Source of the DNA: Nitrospira sp.
Lineage (GTDB): Bacteria > Nitrospirota > Nitrospiria > Nitrospirales > Nitrospiraceae
Direction of reading: 5' to 3'
Length of the DNA: 41,567 nt
Assembly: GCA_013140455.1 (NCBI GenBank)
Contig: JABFSU010000086.1
Coordinates: 1 to 41,567 of the forward strand
The position numbers were made by a program, and so were the translations under genes. A model generated the notes under the pieces. The model had not been told where the DNA came from and made no database searches. It worked only from the letters and a program-made list of their open reading frames with translations. The first letter of the stretch is position 1, and each line of letters begins with the position of its first letter. Positions 8,326-18,149 of the stretch are shown in pieces.

Positions 8326-9369
8326 ATGCTACAGACCAAAGGCTATGCGGCGATGACCGCCAAGGCCATGTTGACGCCTTTCTCATTCGAACGGCGTGAG
8401 GTCGGCCCTCGCGACATCTTGATCACCATCACCCATTGCGGCATCTGCCATTCCGACATCCACCAAGCCCGGGACGAATGGGGCGGCTCGATTTTCCCCA
8501 TGGTGCCGGGGCATGAAATCGTCGGGACCGTGGCGCGCATCGGAGCAGAGGTCAAGACGTTCAAGATAGGCGCCCGTGCCGGAGTAGGCTGCTTCGTCGA
8601 TTCCTGCCGAAACTGTGACGCCTGCAAGGAAGGGCAGGAGCAATATTGCGAAGCCGGCATGCTGCTCACCTACAGCGGACGCGATCAGGCCGGCCACATC
8701 ACCCAGGGCGGATACTCCAACCAGATCGTGGTCGACGAGCAATATGCGCTCCGGATTCCTGCCGCATTGTCGGCGGCCGGCGCCGCGCCGCTTTTGTGTG
8801 CGGGCATTACGACCTACTCCCCGCTCCGTCACTGGGGCGTCGGGAAATATCACAAGCTTGCGGTGGTGGGATTGGGCGGCCTGGGTCACATGGCCGTGAA
8901 AATTGCGCGGGCGCTCGGCACCGAAGTCACGGTCTTGAGCACCTCGGAAAAGAAGCGGCAGGATGCCATACGACTGGGGGCTAATCACTTCGAGATTACG
9001 TCACAGCCCGGCACGTTTGCGAAGCTGCATCGGCACTTTGATTTCATTCTCGATACCGCCTCAGCGCCGCATGACTACAACGCCTTAGTCCACTTGCTGA
9101 AGACCGACGGCACCCTGATTCTCGTCGGCGCGCCGGAGAAGCCGGCGCCGCTCGAACCGTTCCCGTTGATTCTGCATCGGCGAAGCATCGCGGGCTCCGT
9201 TATCGGTGGGATCAGGGAGACTCAAGAGATGCTCGATTTCTGTGCCGAACACAAAATCGAGTCCGACGTCGAAGTGATTCCGATCCAGCAGGTGAACGAA
9301 GCCTACGAGCGGGTTCTCAAGGGCGACGTGCGGTTTCGATTCGTGGTTGACCTGGCTTCGCTGCGCTAG
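8326..9369 (+). CDS. Zinc-dependent alcohol dehydrogenase, YahK/CAD-like
   Basis: A 347-residue medium-chain dehydrogenase/reductase that would interconvert alcohols and aldehydes with NAD(P)H. Catalytic zinc ligands appear in CGICHSD (C38) and PGHE (H63). The structural zinc site has four cysteines, C94, C97, C100 and C108. The cofactor motif is GLGGLGHMAVK, in the middle of the protein. The motif spacing matches the YahK/cinnamyl-alcohol-dehydrogenase branch, often a broad aldehyde reductase. The start at 8326 has AGGAG 8 nt upstream. It is divergent from the DUF1800 operon and seems to stand alone. Substrate cannot be told from sequence. Confidence 0.92.
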   Translation: MLQTKGYAAMTAKAMLTPFSFERREVGPRDILITITHCGICHSDIHQARDEWGGSIFPMVPGHEIVGTVARIGAEVKTFKIGARAGVGCFVDSCRNCDACKEGQEQYCEAGMLLTYSGRDQAGHITQGGYSNQIVVDEQYALRIPAALSAAGAAPLLCAGITTYSPLRHWGVGKYHKLAVVGLGGLGHMAVKIARALGTEVTVLSTSEKKRQDAIRLGANHFEITSQPGTFAKLHRHFDFILDTASAPHDYNALVHLLKTDGTLILVGAPEKPAPLEPFPLILHRRSIAGSVIGGIRETQEMLDFCAEHKIESDVEVIPIQQVNEAYERVLKGDVRFRFVVDLASLR

Positions 9370-9441
9370 GCGAGCCGCTCGGACGGCAAGGCGATCAAGG
9401 TTCAACTGTGACAGTGATCTCGTGCAGCCCGGCTGGCACAC

Positions 9442-9723
9442 TCATGTCTTCGATGGTGGCGGAGCCTGCCGGGTGAAGAAGGCCTGCCGCAAGCGGTCCC
9501 GCTGTGCCGGACTTGCACATGCTCTGGGCAGTAGCCCGAGCATGTCCCGGACGGACGCAATCTGCTTCACATAGGTTTCACAGCCGGCGCAAGCAGCGAG
9601 ATGGAGCACCATGCGAACGTGTGTCGCGTCGTCCGCATGCGCATCAAGATAGGCCGAGGTCCATTCGGCAACCTCGCGGCAGGTGATGTCCGGTACAGAC
9701 TGTTCGGCTGGATTCAGTGCCAT
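9442..9723 (-). CDS. Soluble zinc-finger anti-sigma factor (zf-HC2)
   Basis: A 93-residue protein with the zinc-binding anti-sigma signature C15 ... H41-x3-C45-x2-C48 (HLAACAGC). This fold holds an ECF sigma factor inactive until the zinc site is disturbed. There is no transmembrane helix, so it would be a cytoplasmic sensor of the RsrA/ChrR kind, and its tail after the finger is short. It is last in an operon, 54 bp after the ECF sigma gene, which is its likely partner. Redox or metal sensing is inferred from the family, not shown. Confidence 0.85.
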   Translation of the reverse strand: MALNPAEQSVPDITCREVAEWTSAYLDAHADDATHVRMVLHLAACAGCETYVKQIASVRDMLGLLPRACASPAQRDRLRQAFFTRQAPPPSKT

Positions 9724-9777
9724 GAGGGGCGCCTCCGGTGGTTCTTCTATCCCTGAGTCTCCCCATTCCTGAAATCC

Positions 9778-10506
9778 TTACACCGTGAGGGCTGGTCCCT
9801 CCAGGTGCACCTCAACTGCCCGGCGCACGCGTTCCCGTGCACGATGCAACCGTACATACAGATTGGTTTCCGTAATCTTCAGCAACTCGCAGACTTCCTT
9901 GGACTCGACCCCCTCGACATCGCGGAGGATCAACACGTCCTTGAGCGTCTGAGGCAACGATTCAATCGCCTTGTTCATGGCATTCACCGCTTGTCGGCTG
10001 GCCAGCAATTTTTCCGGCGTCTGCTTGTCCCAGGGCTGCGGAGGAAAGGCCCAATGGCCGGCCCACTCGCCGCTCTGTTGGAAGCGGGAAGGATCGACGG
10101 CTTCATCGTGCTCGTCACCCTTGGATTCGAAATCCGAGAACGTGATGTGCCGCTTTTCCCGCACGCCGCGATCCTTGGCCTTGTGAATCAGAATCCCGAA
10201 GATCCAGGTCCGCAGCGACGACCGTCCCTCAAAGCGGGCAAGCCCTTCGATCACGGCCATCCAAGTATCCTGCACCACTTCCTCGGCCACCTCCCGGTCC
10301 GCCACATGCCCCAGCGCCATGCGAATCAGCGCGCCGTGGTGCTTGGTAACCAACTCATCGAACGCCCCTTCGTCGCCGTTGCGCAGGCGGATGATCAGCG
10401 ACTGTTCTTCATACGAGAGGGACAAGCCTGCCGAGGCAATCTGCGACGCTCTGACCGGCAAAGCCTGCAGCGACGATTCGTGACAGGTAATGACAACTGC
10501 ATTCAT
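9778..10506 (-). CDS. ECF-type RNA polymerase sigma factor
   Basis: A 242-residue sigma-70 family factor with only regions 2 and 4. Region 2 spans about residues 45-120 (AEEVVQDTWMAVIEGL, then RTWIFGILIHKAKD). Region 4 spans about 170-235 (LPQTLKDVLILRDVEG, then TNLYVRLHRARERVRRA). A linker of about 45 residues, rich in Asp, Glu and Trp, separates them, and the N-terminus is extended by about 30 residues. The start at 10506 has GGAGG 6 nt upstream and forms an ATGA overlap with the STAS gene. The downstream zinc-finger protein is the presumed anti-sigma factor. Confidence 0.93.
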   Translation of the reverse strand: MNAVVITCHESSLQALPVRASQIASAGLSLSYEEQSLIIRLRNGDEGAFDELVTKHHGALIRMALGHVADREVAEEVVQDTWMAVIEGLARFEGRSSLRTWIFGILIHKAKDRGVREKRHITFSDFESKGDEHDEAVDPSRFQQSGEWAGHWAFPPQPWDKQTPEKLLASRQAVNAMNKAIESLPQTLKDVLILRDVEGVESKEVCELLKITETNLYVRLHRARERVRRAVEVHLEGPALTV

Positions 10507-10772
10507 GACTGGCCTCCGATCTGCAGCAGCTCCGTCACAAAGCCGGGAGCGCTGATAAGAGTGACTCGTGCGGGAGGGAAATTTTTCACCACCTCCACTC
10601 CCCGTTGATCGATAAAATCCACCTGCGAACAATCCAGGTAGACGAGCTTCTTCTGTCGAAGGAACGAGCGACACTCCCCGTCGAGCAGCGCAGCCCACTG
10701 TGCCGTGATCTTTCCTTCCAGCTTGAGCAGTACATCCTTCCCACTTTCTTGAATTGTGGTGATCTTCAACAT
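10503..10772 (-). CDS. STAS-domain protein lacking the usual phospho-serine
   Basis: An 89-residue single STAS domain, the fold of anti-anti-sigma factors. The core LVYLDCSQVDFIDQRGVEVV sits at about residues 43-62. In SpoIIAA-like proteins the residue after the conserved Asp is a phosphorylated Ser or Thr; here it is Gln56 (I54-D55-Q56-R57-G58), so serine-kinase switching looks impossible. The start at 10772 is preferred over the longer frame. It is the first gene of the operon and its stop overlaps the ECF sigma start by 4 bp, implying coupled translation. A sigma-54-type promoter lies 45 bp upstream. Confidence 0.85.
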   Translation of the reverse strand: MLKITTIQESGKDVLLKLEGKITAQWAALLDGECRSFLRQKKLVYLDCSQVDFIDQRGVEVVKNFPPARVTLISAPGFVTELLQIGGQS

Positions 10773-10816
10773 CGCCTTGCGGTCTCCTTTGCTGTCGTCC
10801 ACTGGGCAGACCATTC

Positions 10817-10832
10817 AGCAACAGCAGTGCCA
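10817..10832 (-). promoter_or_regulatory. Sigma-54 (-24/-12) promoter of the STAS-ECF-anti-sigma operon
   Basis: Read on the minus strand the site is TGGCACTGCTGTTGCT. It matches the sigma-54 consensus TGGCACRNNNNTTGCW at every defined position except the R, with the required spacing between GG and GC. The start of transcription would fall near 10806, leaving a leader of about 34 nt before the STAS start codon. The gene immediately upstream encodes a sigma-54 activator. Confidence 0.75.
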
Positions 10833-10930
10833 CTGCGTACGGTTGTGCGGTGCGATGCGCTAAGTGATTGATGCACCGATGGGAAAGCGAAGATTGGCGG
10901 ACGAAACCGGCATACGATTGAGCCGGAGAA

Positions 10931-10982
10931 ATTCCCAACATTGTGGGACCGTCACGATATATTGGGGAAATTTATTGGGAAT
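10931..10982. promoter_or_regulatory. Repeated TTGGGAA-type elements, candidate enhancer sites
   Basis: A perfect 8-bp inverted pair ATTCCCAA (10931-10938) and TTGGGAAT (10975-10982) is separated by 36 bp. The spacer contains TTGTGGGA and ATTGGGGAA. The four related half-sites lie about 100-150 bp upstream of the -24 element, the usual distance for sites bound by a sigma-54 activator. The protein-binding role is inference. Confidence 0.5.
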
Positions 10983-11007
10983 GCAGGAGACTGCAGGAGA
11001 GAAGGGA

Positions 11008-13332
<2,325 letters not shown>

Positions 13333-13756
13333 CGCGCTCACCTGCCGATGGGTCGTGGAGGGGGAAAATCGCGCCGAAGTCTAACACCGGTCGAAAAGGG
13401 CTGCAACGGAGGGAGTACCGACAAGAGCGATCGACGAACTGTCACCGCCGAGGCCGATAAGGATAAAGTCATATTGAGGGAAAACGGACATGGCAGATAA
13501 TCGAAAGAAAAGTGACAATATTACAGGATAGGTGTGTGTATAAATGAAATAACTATATCTGATCGGGTGCGCCGGCTCAGCTACACTACTCCGCTAGCAC
13601 ACTGCTACGAACCTCTGTCCGTTACCCCTATGGCCAACGGACCTTCGGACAGCTTTCGCTGTCATCTCTGTACAAGACGCCGGAGAAGCCACCGTATCGC
13701 AATTCCTAACGAGCGAGAGTAGCACAGGCAAGCTTGCAAACCGTCCGCCTGAAAGA
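13333..13756. other. AT-richer intergenic region with nested inverted repeats
   Basis: No supported gene is seen. Base composition falls sharply from about 13490 rightward. At 13615-13663 three overlapping inverted repeats occur: GTCCGTT/AACGGAC (13617-13623, 13636-13642), CTGTCCG/CGGACAG (13615-13621, 13646-13652) and GACAGC-TTTC-GCTGTC (13648-13663). They could form alternative hairpins. The left part probably holds the promoter of the sigma-54 activator gene. Confidence 0.4.
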
Positions 13757-14506
13757 ATGGTGTTCAAGGGTTTGAATACCGTGTCCCTTGAAGGTTGCTA
13801 TGTCACACTCTATGCTTGGCGTCAGTCTGAAGAAGCTTTTAGAATCATTTATAGTTCAGGCTCCATGATTACACGGCACATCCGACACATCTCCTTCTGG
13901 AAGTGGTTTCCAAGTAACGATCCAATCGCTGTATCCGTTGCAAGGCTTTGCATTTTGAGAGAGGACCTATTCCTGGAGACAGCATCCTTTCTCGAAGATA
14001 GCATTTCTTCACTAGACAGGAACGGAGAGCCGTGGAGGACGATGTATTTCTGGAGAAGTTCGGTGCGGACGTTATTGGAGATTAGGAGTGCCCTTCAGGC
14101 ATTGAAAGCTAATAAGGAATTTATTGAATCTCTATCAACTCAGCCGGAGCAATTTCGCAAGGCCTTCGAGGATCTAGATAAAAAAATAAGAACGGCGCAT
14201 GACTTCCTCAAAGATATTCTCAACGAAGTTGGTGGTCACGTAAAACGTGAAGCTGTAAAAATGGCGCTCGAAAATATGGATATGGATCGGAAAGCGCTCA
14301 TAGAACTTGGGCCTACAATTGCGGACTCTCACTACAAATTTGCTGGTGAGCTTATCGCTGAGATCATACTGCGGAAGGTTCCTACTGAGAGACGAGAGGC
14401 CTACTTGGAGGAGAAAATAAGAATGACCGCCGAGCTAACAGGTGCTCTCCATGCCATTGACATAGTTTTACTTGCCTATGTTGATAGCAGAGGATTGATG
14501 AAGTGA
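13757..14506 (+). CDS. Hypothetical protein in AT-richer accessory DNA
   Basis: A frame of 249 codons that I do not recognise. It has no signal peptide. From about residue 37 it is strongly helical, with a striking aromatic start (HIRHISFWKWFPSNDP), then AVSVARLCILREDL, a segment with YFWRSSVRTLLEI, and long amphipathic helices through the middle. The ATG at 13757 has no good ribosome site; an internal ATG at 13865, just before the aromatic segment, may be the true start. Codon use and base composition are visibly more AT-rich than both neighbours, which points to recent acquisition. No partner gene is adjacent. Confidence 0.6.
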   Translation: MVFKGLNTVSLEGCYVTLYAWRQSEEAFRIIYSSGSMITRHIRHISFWKWFPSNDPIAVSVARLCILREDLFLETASFLEDSISSLDRNGEPWRTMYFWRSSVRTLLEIRSALQALKANKEFIESLSTQPEQFRKAFEDLDKKIRTAHDFLKDILNEVGGHVKREAVKMALENMDMDRKALIELGPTIADSHYKFAGELIAEIILRKVPTERREAYLEEKIRMTAELTGALHAIDIVLLAYVDSRGLMK

Positions 14507-14596
14507 TTTGTCTTGTCAGATGAAAGACCGAGACGTTCTCCATTTCGCAACCTACCACATCGACTCTTTCTCATCGGCATCCCTTCGTAGAGTCCC

Positions 14597-14812
14597 ATGA
14601 AAACTTTTGGCGTAGCTCTGCTGGCAGCGATTCTCGGTTATGTCGTCGGGTTATTCGGGACGATGGTCGGGATTGAACTCTTCTCTTCCAATCAGCACGA
14701 CAAATCCCTTGAAGCCGCGATGACCGGCGCGTTTGTCGGCGGCCCGTTGATCGCCGTGATCTCTATGATTGCGATCCTTGCGCTCAGAAGAAAACGGAGT
14801 TCGGAGAAGTAG
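14597..14812 (+). CDS. Small membrane protein with two predicted helices
   Basis: A 71-residue protein with hydrophobic segments at about residues 4-28 and 41-64, separated by a polar loop, and a basic tail (RRKRSSEK) that by the positive-inside rule would lie in the cytoplasm. Glycines are frequent in both helices. No family is recognised and the ribosome site is weak. It lies between the AT-richer hypothetical gene and the convergent VapC gene. Confidence 0.6.
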   Translation: MKTFGVALLAAILGYVVGLFGTMVGIELFSSNQHDKSLEAAMTGAFVGGPLIAVISMIAILALRRKRSSEK

Positions 14813-14859
14813 CAAACGGCGTCAGGACAATTTCACGGCGCGCGGCGGCCTTTTCAGTA

Positions 14860-15267
14860 TTAGGCGGGCAGGGTGACGAGATCGCAATGCTTGGCGATTC
14901 GCGAGAAGTCCTTGTCGGCTGTGAGCAGAGGAAATCCATGTTGGCAACATGCGGCGGCGATCAGGAAATCGATTGGGCCGGCGTTGACTCCTTTAACGCG
15001 ACAGACCGATCGCAGGCGAGCCGCGGCCGCATAGGTTTCTCGGTCCAGCTCAAGGAGAGGGTAAGGGTCCAGGAGAGTGAGCAAGCGGTCGAACTGTTTC
15101 GTAGAACGGAGTCCGTCGAGGAGTTCCTGGAGAATATTGCCGATCAGAAAGAGCCCGTCACCTGACTCAAGATGCCAGCGAAAGGCGCGGACATAGAGGT
15201 CGTCTTCATTGACCCGCGGTCGTCGCAGCACTAATGACCACACAGACGTGTCAACGACCAGATTCAC
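14860..15267 (-). CDS. vapC: VapC-type PIN-domain toxin
   Basis: A 135-residue PIN-domain ribonuclease, the toxin of a type II pair. The acidic metal-binding residues are D6 (LVVDTSVW), E48 (ILQELLDGL), D100 (GPIDFLIA) and D118 (TADKDF), all in the expected order. The GTG at 15267 is chosen as start: it falls just before the first beta strand and overlaps the end of vapB by 17 bp, as usual for coupled pairs. VapC toxins cleave tRNA or rRNA; the target here is unknown. The pair is likely autoregulated through the palindrome upstream of vapB. Confidence 0.92.
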   Translation of the reverse strand: MNLVVDTSVWSLVLRRPRVNEDDLYVRAFRWHLESGDGLFLIGNILQELLDGLRSTKQFDRLLTLLDPYPLLELDRETYAAAARLRSVCRVKGVNAGPIDFLIAAACCQHGFPLLTADKDFSRIAKHCDLVTLPA

Positions 15268-15463
15268 GGTCGCGACGATCCTTCTTATAATCCCAGCCCT
15301 TCCGGAATTCGATCGTGCCAAGCGCCTTCAGAATATTCCGCTGCCGACGGCGCTGGATGAATTCGGTCAACGCTTGCGTGACTGTTTCCTTCTTGGTGCG
15401 AAGCTTCCCGACCCGGCGGGCGCGCTCCAGCAACACATCATCAATCGCAAGATTCGTGGCCAT
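15251..15463 (-). CDS. vapB: VapB-type antitoxin
   Basis: A 70-residue antitoxin. The N-terminus MATNLAIDDVLLERARRVG, then RTKKETVTQALTEFIQRRRQ, is typical of the VapB family with an arginine-rich ribbon-helix-helix-like DNA-binding part. The C-terminus with a WDYKKDRR segment would wrap the toxin active site. The ATG at 15463 has GGAGG four nt upstream. The frame stays open further upstream but only the part from 15463 looks like protein. It precedes and overlaps vapC. Confidence 0.92.
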   Translation of the reverse strand: MATNLAIDDVLLERARRVGKLRTKKETVTQALTEFIQRRRQRNILKALGTIEFRKGWDYKKDRRDRESGR

Positions 15464-15473
15464 ACCTCCTCCA

Positions 15474-15490
15474 TGTGTAGCGGCTACACA
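15474..15490. promoter_or_regulatory. Palindromic operator of vapBC
   Basis: TGTGTAGC-G-GCTACACA is a perfect inverted repeat with 8-bp arms and one central base. It lies 10 bp upstream of the vapB start codon. VapBC complexes repress their own operon by binding palindromes in this position, so this is the probable operator; binding itself is inferred. Confidence 0.7.
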
Positions 15491-15693
15491 GAGCCTACGC
15501 CAGGGCAACGCCGCTGTCAAACCCTCGCACAGGATGCTTTGCTCCGACGAGGCTGAAGGCGGAGCTCGTGACTGGCTCGCGGGCGCTCCTAACCTCGTCA
15601 CCATCTTCCTGCGACCTGTAAGATCTTCTCGGCTTCTCCGACTCCTGCGTAGAGAGTGGAATAATCCACTTCACCTACTTGAGGAGGATGGTC

Positions 15694-16734
15694 ATGAAGA
15701 AGCAGATGCGGCATGTGACAAGGTGGGGATTGATGGCGGCGGTGGGTGTAGCGACGATGTCATTCACCGTGGCGGCCCATGCGGAAGGAATGAAGAAAAA
15801 CCATCGGCTGTTGCTAAAGAGCGCGATTGAGAATGCGGACTATACGGAAGTCACGCTGCCGATTTTCGAAGGCCAGCGGAGCAGCGAGACGGTGTGGTTC
15901 GTGGTCACGGAGTCATCGGATAAGGCTGATGCCGCAACTCGCGGCGTCCACTATAGCCCGAAGATGGCCAACGGCAAAGGCACGCTCGCAGTGCAATCTG
16001 TGGGCATGGTGAACAGGAAGGTGCAGTTCCTCGGCAGTGTGGATTTTTCCCCGGAGCGTGTGGTGGTGCCGAGCGAGACCGGTTTCCCGCCGAAGGAAGC
16101 GAAGCCCGGCGCCATCGGCGAGGCGCTCTACACGCCGTTGATCCAGCTGCCCAACGGCATCGTGTTGAACGCGCCGCAGATCAAGAACAACAGCGGCAAT
16201 CACGATCGCCTCATTCGCATCGATCTTGAGAAACATGTCGCCACATTTAAGATGACGGACGGGTTCTTCGAGGGCCGCCGCGTGCACTACACGTCGTTCA
16301 ACGCGTCCGATCCGGCGATCGCCGCGCTGGAGGCGGCGAACTACACTCCGAATCTCAAGGCACTGCCGAGCAAGGGCGCGAACGGTCCGAGCTCAGCCTT
16401 GACCGGCTTGGCTCCCGTCGTGAACGGACCGACGGGAAAAATGAATCCGCATCGTCAGGGCCTCAGCTCCGCGCTCATGGGTGAAGGCGATCCTCTGAAC
16501 ATCGTGCAGGAGATTCCGTTCGGTGCACGCGCGCTGGCCTACAGCCCGATGTGGGATGTCCATGCGACGGTCTGGGCGCAGGTGCCCATGCAGGCCTCCA
16601 GCTCCGTCACCCTGACGGATTTCAATGACGTCGAGAAGAAAGCGTTCGCCGGTCAGATCACCGGTCCGGAAGGGAAGTCCTGGGGACCGATCGGTGTGGT
16701 GGTGAATTGCCCGATCATCAGCATCGAAGAATAG
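15694..16734 (+). CDS. Exported hypothetical protein, 346 aa
   Basis: The N-terminus MKKQMRHVTRWGLMAAVGVA, followed by a short polar region, is a Sec signal peptide with likely cleavage after AHA (residue 30). The mature part has no recognised domain; it is beta-rich, with a stretch ETVWFVVTESSDKADAA, many Asn/Gly turns, and a C-terminus PIGVVVNCPIISIEE. The ATG at 15694 has GAGGAGG 6 nt upstream and is preferred over the ATG at 15688. A short inverted repeat AGTGGA/TCCACT (15655-15670) precedes it. It stands alone, followed by a strong hairpin. A periplasmic or surface location is inferred. Confidence 0.8.
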   Translation: MKKQMRHVTRWGLMAAVGVATMSFTVAAHAEGMKKNHRLLLKSAIENADYTEVTLPIFEGQRSSETVWFVVTESSDKADAATRGVHYSPKMANGKGTLAVQSVGMVNRKVQFLGSVDFSPERVVVPSETGFPPKEAKPGAIGEALYTPLIQLPNGIVLNAPQIKNNSGNHDRLIRIDLEKHVATFKMTDGFFEGRRVHYTSFNASDPAIAALEAANYTPNLKALPSKGANGPSSALTGLAPVVNGPTGKMNPHRQGLSSALMGEGDPLNIVQEIPFGARALAYSPMWDVHATVWAQVPMQASSSVTLTDFNDVEKKAFAGQITGPEGKSWGPIGVVVNCPIISIEE

Positions 16735-16755
16735 TCCGCTGACTTCTTGCTCATA

Positions 16756-16781
16756 GGGGTACGGCCTTACCGCCGTACCCC
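16756..16781 (+). terminator. Hairpin after the exported protein gene
   Basis: Perfect 10-bp arms GGGGTACGGC (16756-16765) and GCCGTACCCC (16772-16781) enclose a 6-nt loop, 22 bp after the stop codon. The following GCATTCCTT is only a poor U-tract, so termination may be weak or factor-assisted. Confidence 0.55.
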
Positions 16782-16953
16782 GCATTCCTTCGGCCCCGGC
16801 AATCTGAGATACCCCCCTACTCAATCCTCTTTGTCCCGATTCACCCATAGCACTCACTCACCCGCCACCCTCCTTCTGCGTCTTTTTCCCGAATACTCCG
16901 TCTCTAGAGATAGGTAGGTGAATTCTCTCCTGCCGCTTATCCAGGAGGCTCCC

Positions 16954-17400
16954 ATGAGACCGCATATTTCTCTCGATGTTCGCCATGTCCCGGCATCGGT
17001 CGGCTTCTACCGGAAGGTGTTCGGGGTGGCGCCGCAGAAACAAACGGACGACTATGCGAAATTCGACCTGACGGCCCCGCCGCTGAACCTGTCGCTGGTG
17101 TCGTCAACGGGCAGGATCAGTGCGGTCGACCATCTCGGCATTGAAGTGGATTCGCTTGAAGAGATCGCGCAGTGGAAATCGCGGCTGCAGGCCGCCGGCG
17201 TGCTGGAGCGAGTCGAAGAAAACACAGCCTGCTGCTTTGCCCGGCAGGACAAACTCTGGTTCACGGATCCCGACGGAAATGCCTGGGAAGTCTTCCTCGT
17301 GCACGAGCAACTGGCGGTCGACGGCCCGCTGAGCCTGACAGGCTGTTGCGTCCCCGCCCATCCCGGCGCAACCCGAGCGGCAACTTGCGCATCGTCCTGA
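16954..17400 (+). CDS. arsI: ArsI/CadI-type extradiol dioxygenase (VOC family)
   Basis: A 148-residue vicinal-oxygen-chelate protein. Family members include ArsI, an iron-dependent lyase that breaks the carbon-arsenic bond of trivalent organoarsenicals, and the cadmium-induced CadI. Iron ligands fit H4, H60 (VDHLGIEV) and E112 (AWEVF). The adjacent cysteines C93-C94 in TACCFARQDKLW match the organoarsenical-binding pair of ArsI. The tail has another CC pair (131-132) and a third Cys near the end. AGGAGG lies 6 nt before the ATG. No arsR or arsM is adjacent; instead a SigZ-like sigma gene follows 40 bp later. Function as ArsI rather than CadI is not certain. Confidence 0.82.
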   Translation: MRPHISLDVRHVPASVGFYRKVFGVAPQKQTDDYAKFDLTAPPLNLSLVSSTGRISAVDHLGIEVDSLEEIAQWKSRLQAAGVLERVEENTACCFARQDKLWFTDPDGNAWEVFLVHEQLAVDGPLSLTGCCVPAHPGATRAATCASS

Positions 17401-17440
17401 GGAGCGGTACCGTAGAAGGGCTTCATTCGGAGACGTGACT

Positions 17441-18076
17441 ATGGCGCAGAACGTAGTGGTACAGGACGTCTGGATGGAGGTGCGCGGGCGACTGCGCGCC
17501 TTCATCGCCAAACGGGTCTCGGCTGAGGCGGCGGTGGAGGATCTGCTCCAAGAGGTCTTTCTCAAGATCCATGACAAGATCGACCAGGTGCAAGATCCCC
17601 GCCGGTTGGTTTCCTGGATCTTCACCGTCACGCGCCATGTGATTATCGATTATTACCGAACGCCACATCGGCATCGTGAACTCCCGGCCGGACTGGCGAC
17701 GGACGTTGAAGCACTGATGGCAGCAGGTGAGCCGGAGGATGAGTCGGACGAGCCTCGCATGCAACTCGCTGGTTGCCTCCGCCCCATGGTGGATCAGCTG
17801 GCGCCAGAATACCGGGACGCCCTGAGGCTCGTCGAACTGGACGGGTTGACACAACAGGCCGCCGCTTCGAAACTGGGCCTGTCGCTTTCCGGCATGAAAT
17901 CCCGCGTACAACGGGGCCGTCGACAGTTGAAAGCCATGCTGCATGACTGCTGCCTGATTCAGCTCGATGCGCGGCGCGGAGTCGCCGACGTAACCCTCCA
18001 CAATCCTATAGCCACCCCCTGCGCGCCACCAGCCCTGATGATGCCGGAGCGGCGACCGGCACGGAGACCAGCCTGA
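17441..18076 (+). CDS. SigZ-like ECF sigma factor
   Basis: A 211-residue ECF sigma factor with region 2 (EDLLQEVFLKIHDKI, about 33-47) and region 4 (LTQQAAASKLGLSLSGMKSRVQ, about 136-157). After region 4 comes a Cys-Cys pair (160-161) and a short LDARRG segment, the tail that marks SigZ-type factors, and then a Pro/Arg-rich extension of about 35 residues. The ATG at 17441 has GGAGA upstream. No anti-sigma gene is adjacent. The cysteine tail could sense thiol-reactive metals or oxidants, which would fit its neighbour, the ArsI/CadI-type gene, but this is inference. Confidence 0.9.
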   Translation: MAQNVVVQDVWMEVRGRLRAFIAKRVSAEAAVEDLLQEVFLKIHDKIDQVQDPRRLVSWIFTVTRHVIIDYYRTPHRHRELPAGLATDVEALMAAGEPEDESDEPRMQLAGCLRPMVDQLAPEYRDALRLVELDGLTQQAAASKLGLSLSGMKSRVQRGRRQLKAMLHDCCLIQLDARRGVADVTLHNPIATPCAPPALMMPERRPARRPA

Positions 18077-18149
18077 TGCCCATTGCACCGGACCGGCCTA
18101 GCTTGATAAAGATGAGTCTGACAATTCACTACCGGAGCACTTGACGACC

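Noticed and set aside
7416-8399. Plus-strand frame of 327 codons opposite the DUF1800 gene
   Set aside because: It is antisense to clear DUF1800 motifs and has no ribosome site or recognisable protein features.
13534-13722. 62-codon plus-strand frame in the AT-richer intergenic region
   Set aside because: No ribosome site, and it is overlain by nested inverted repeats; composition is not protein-like.
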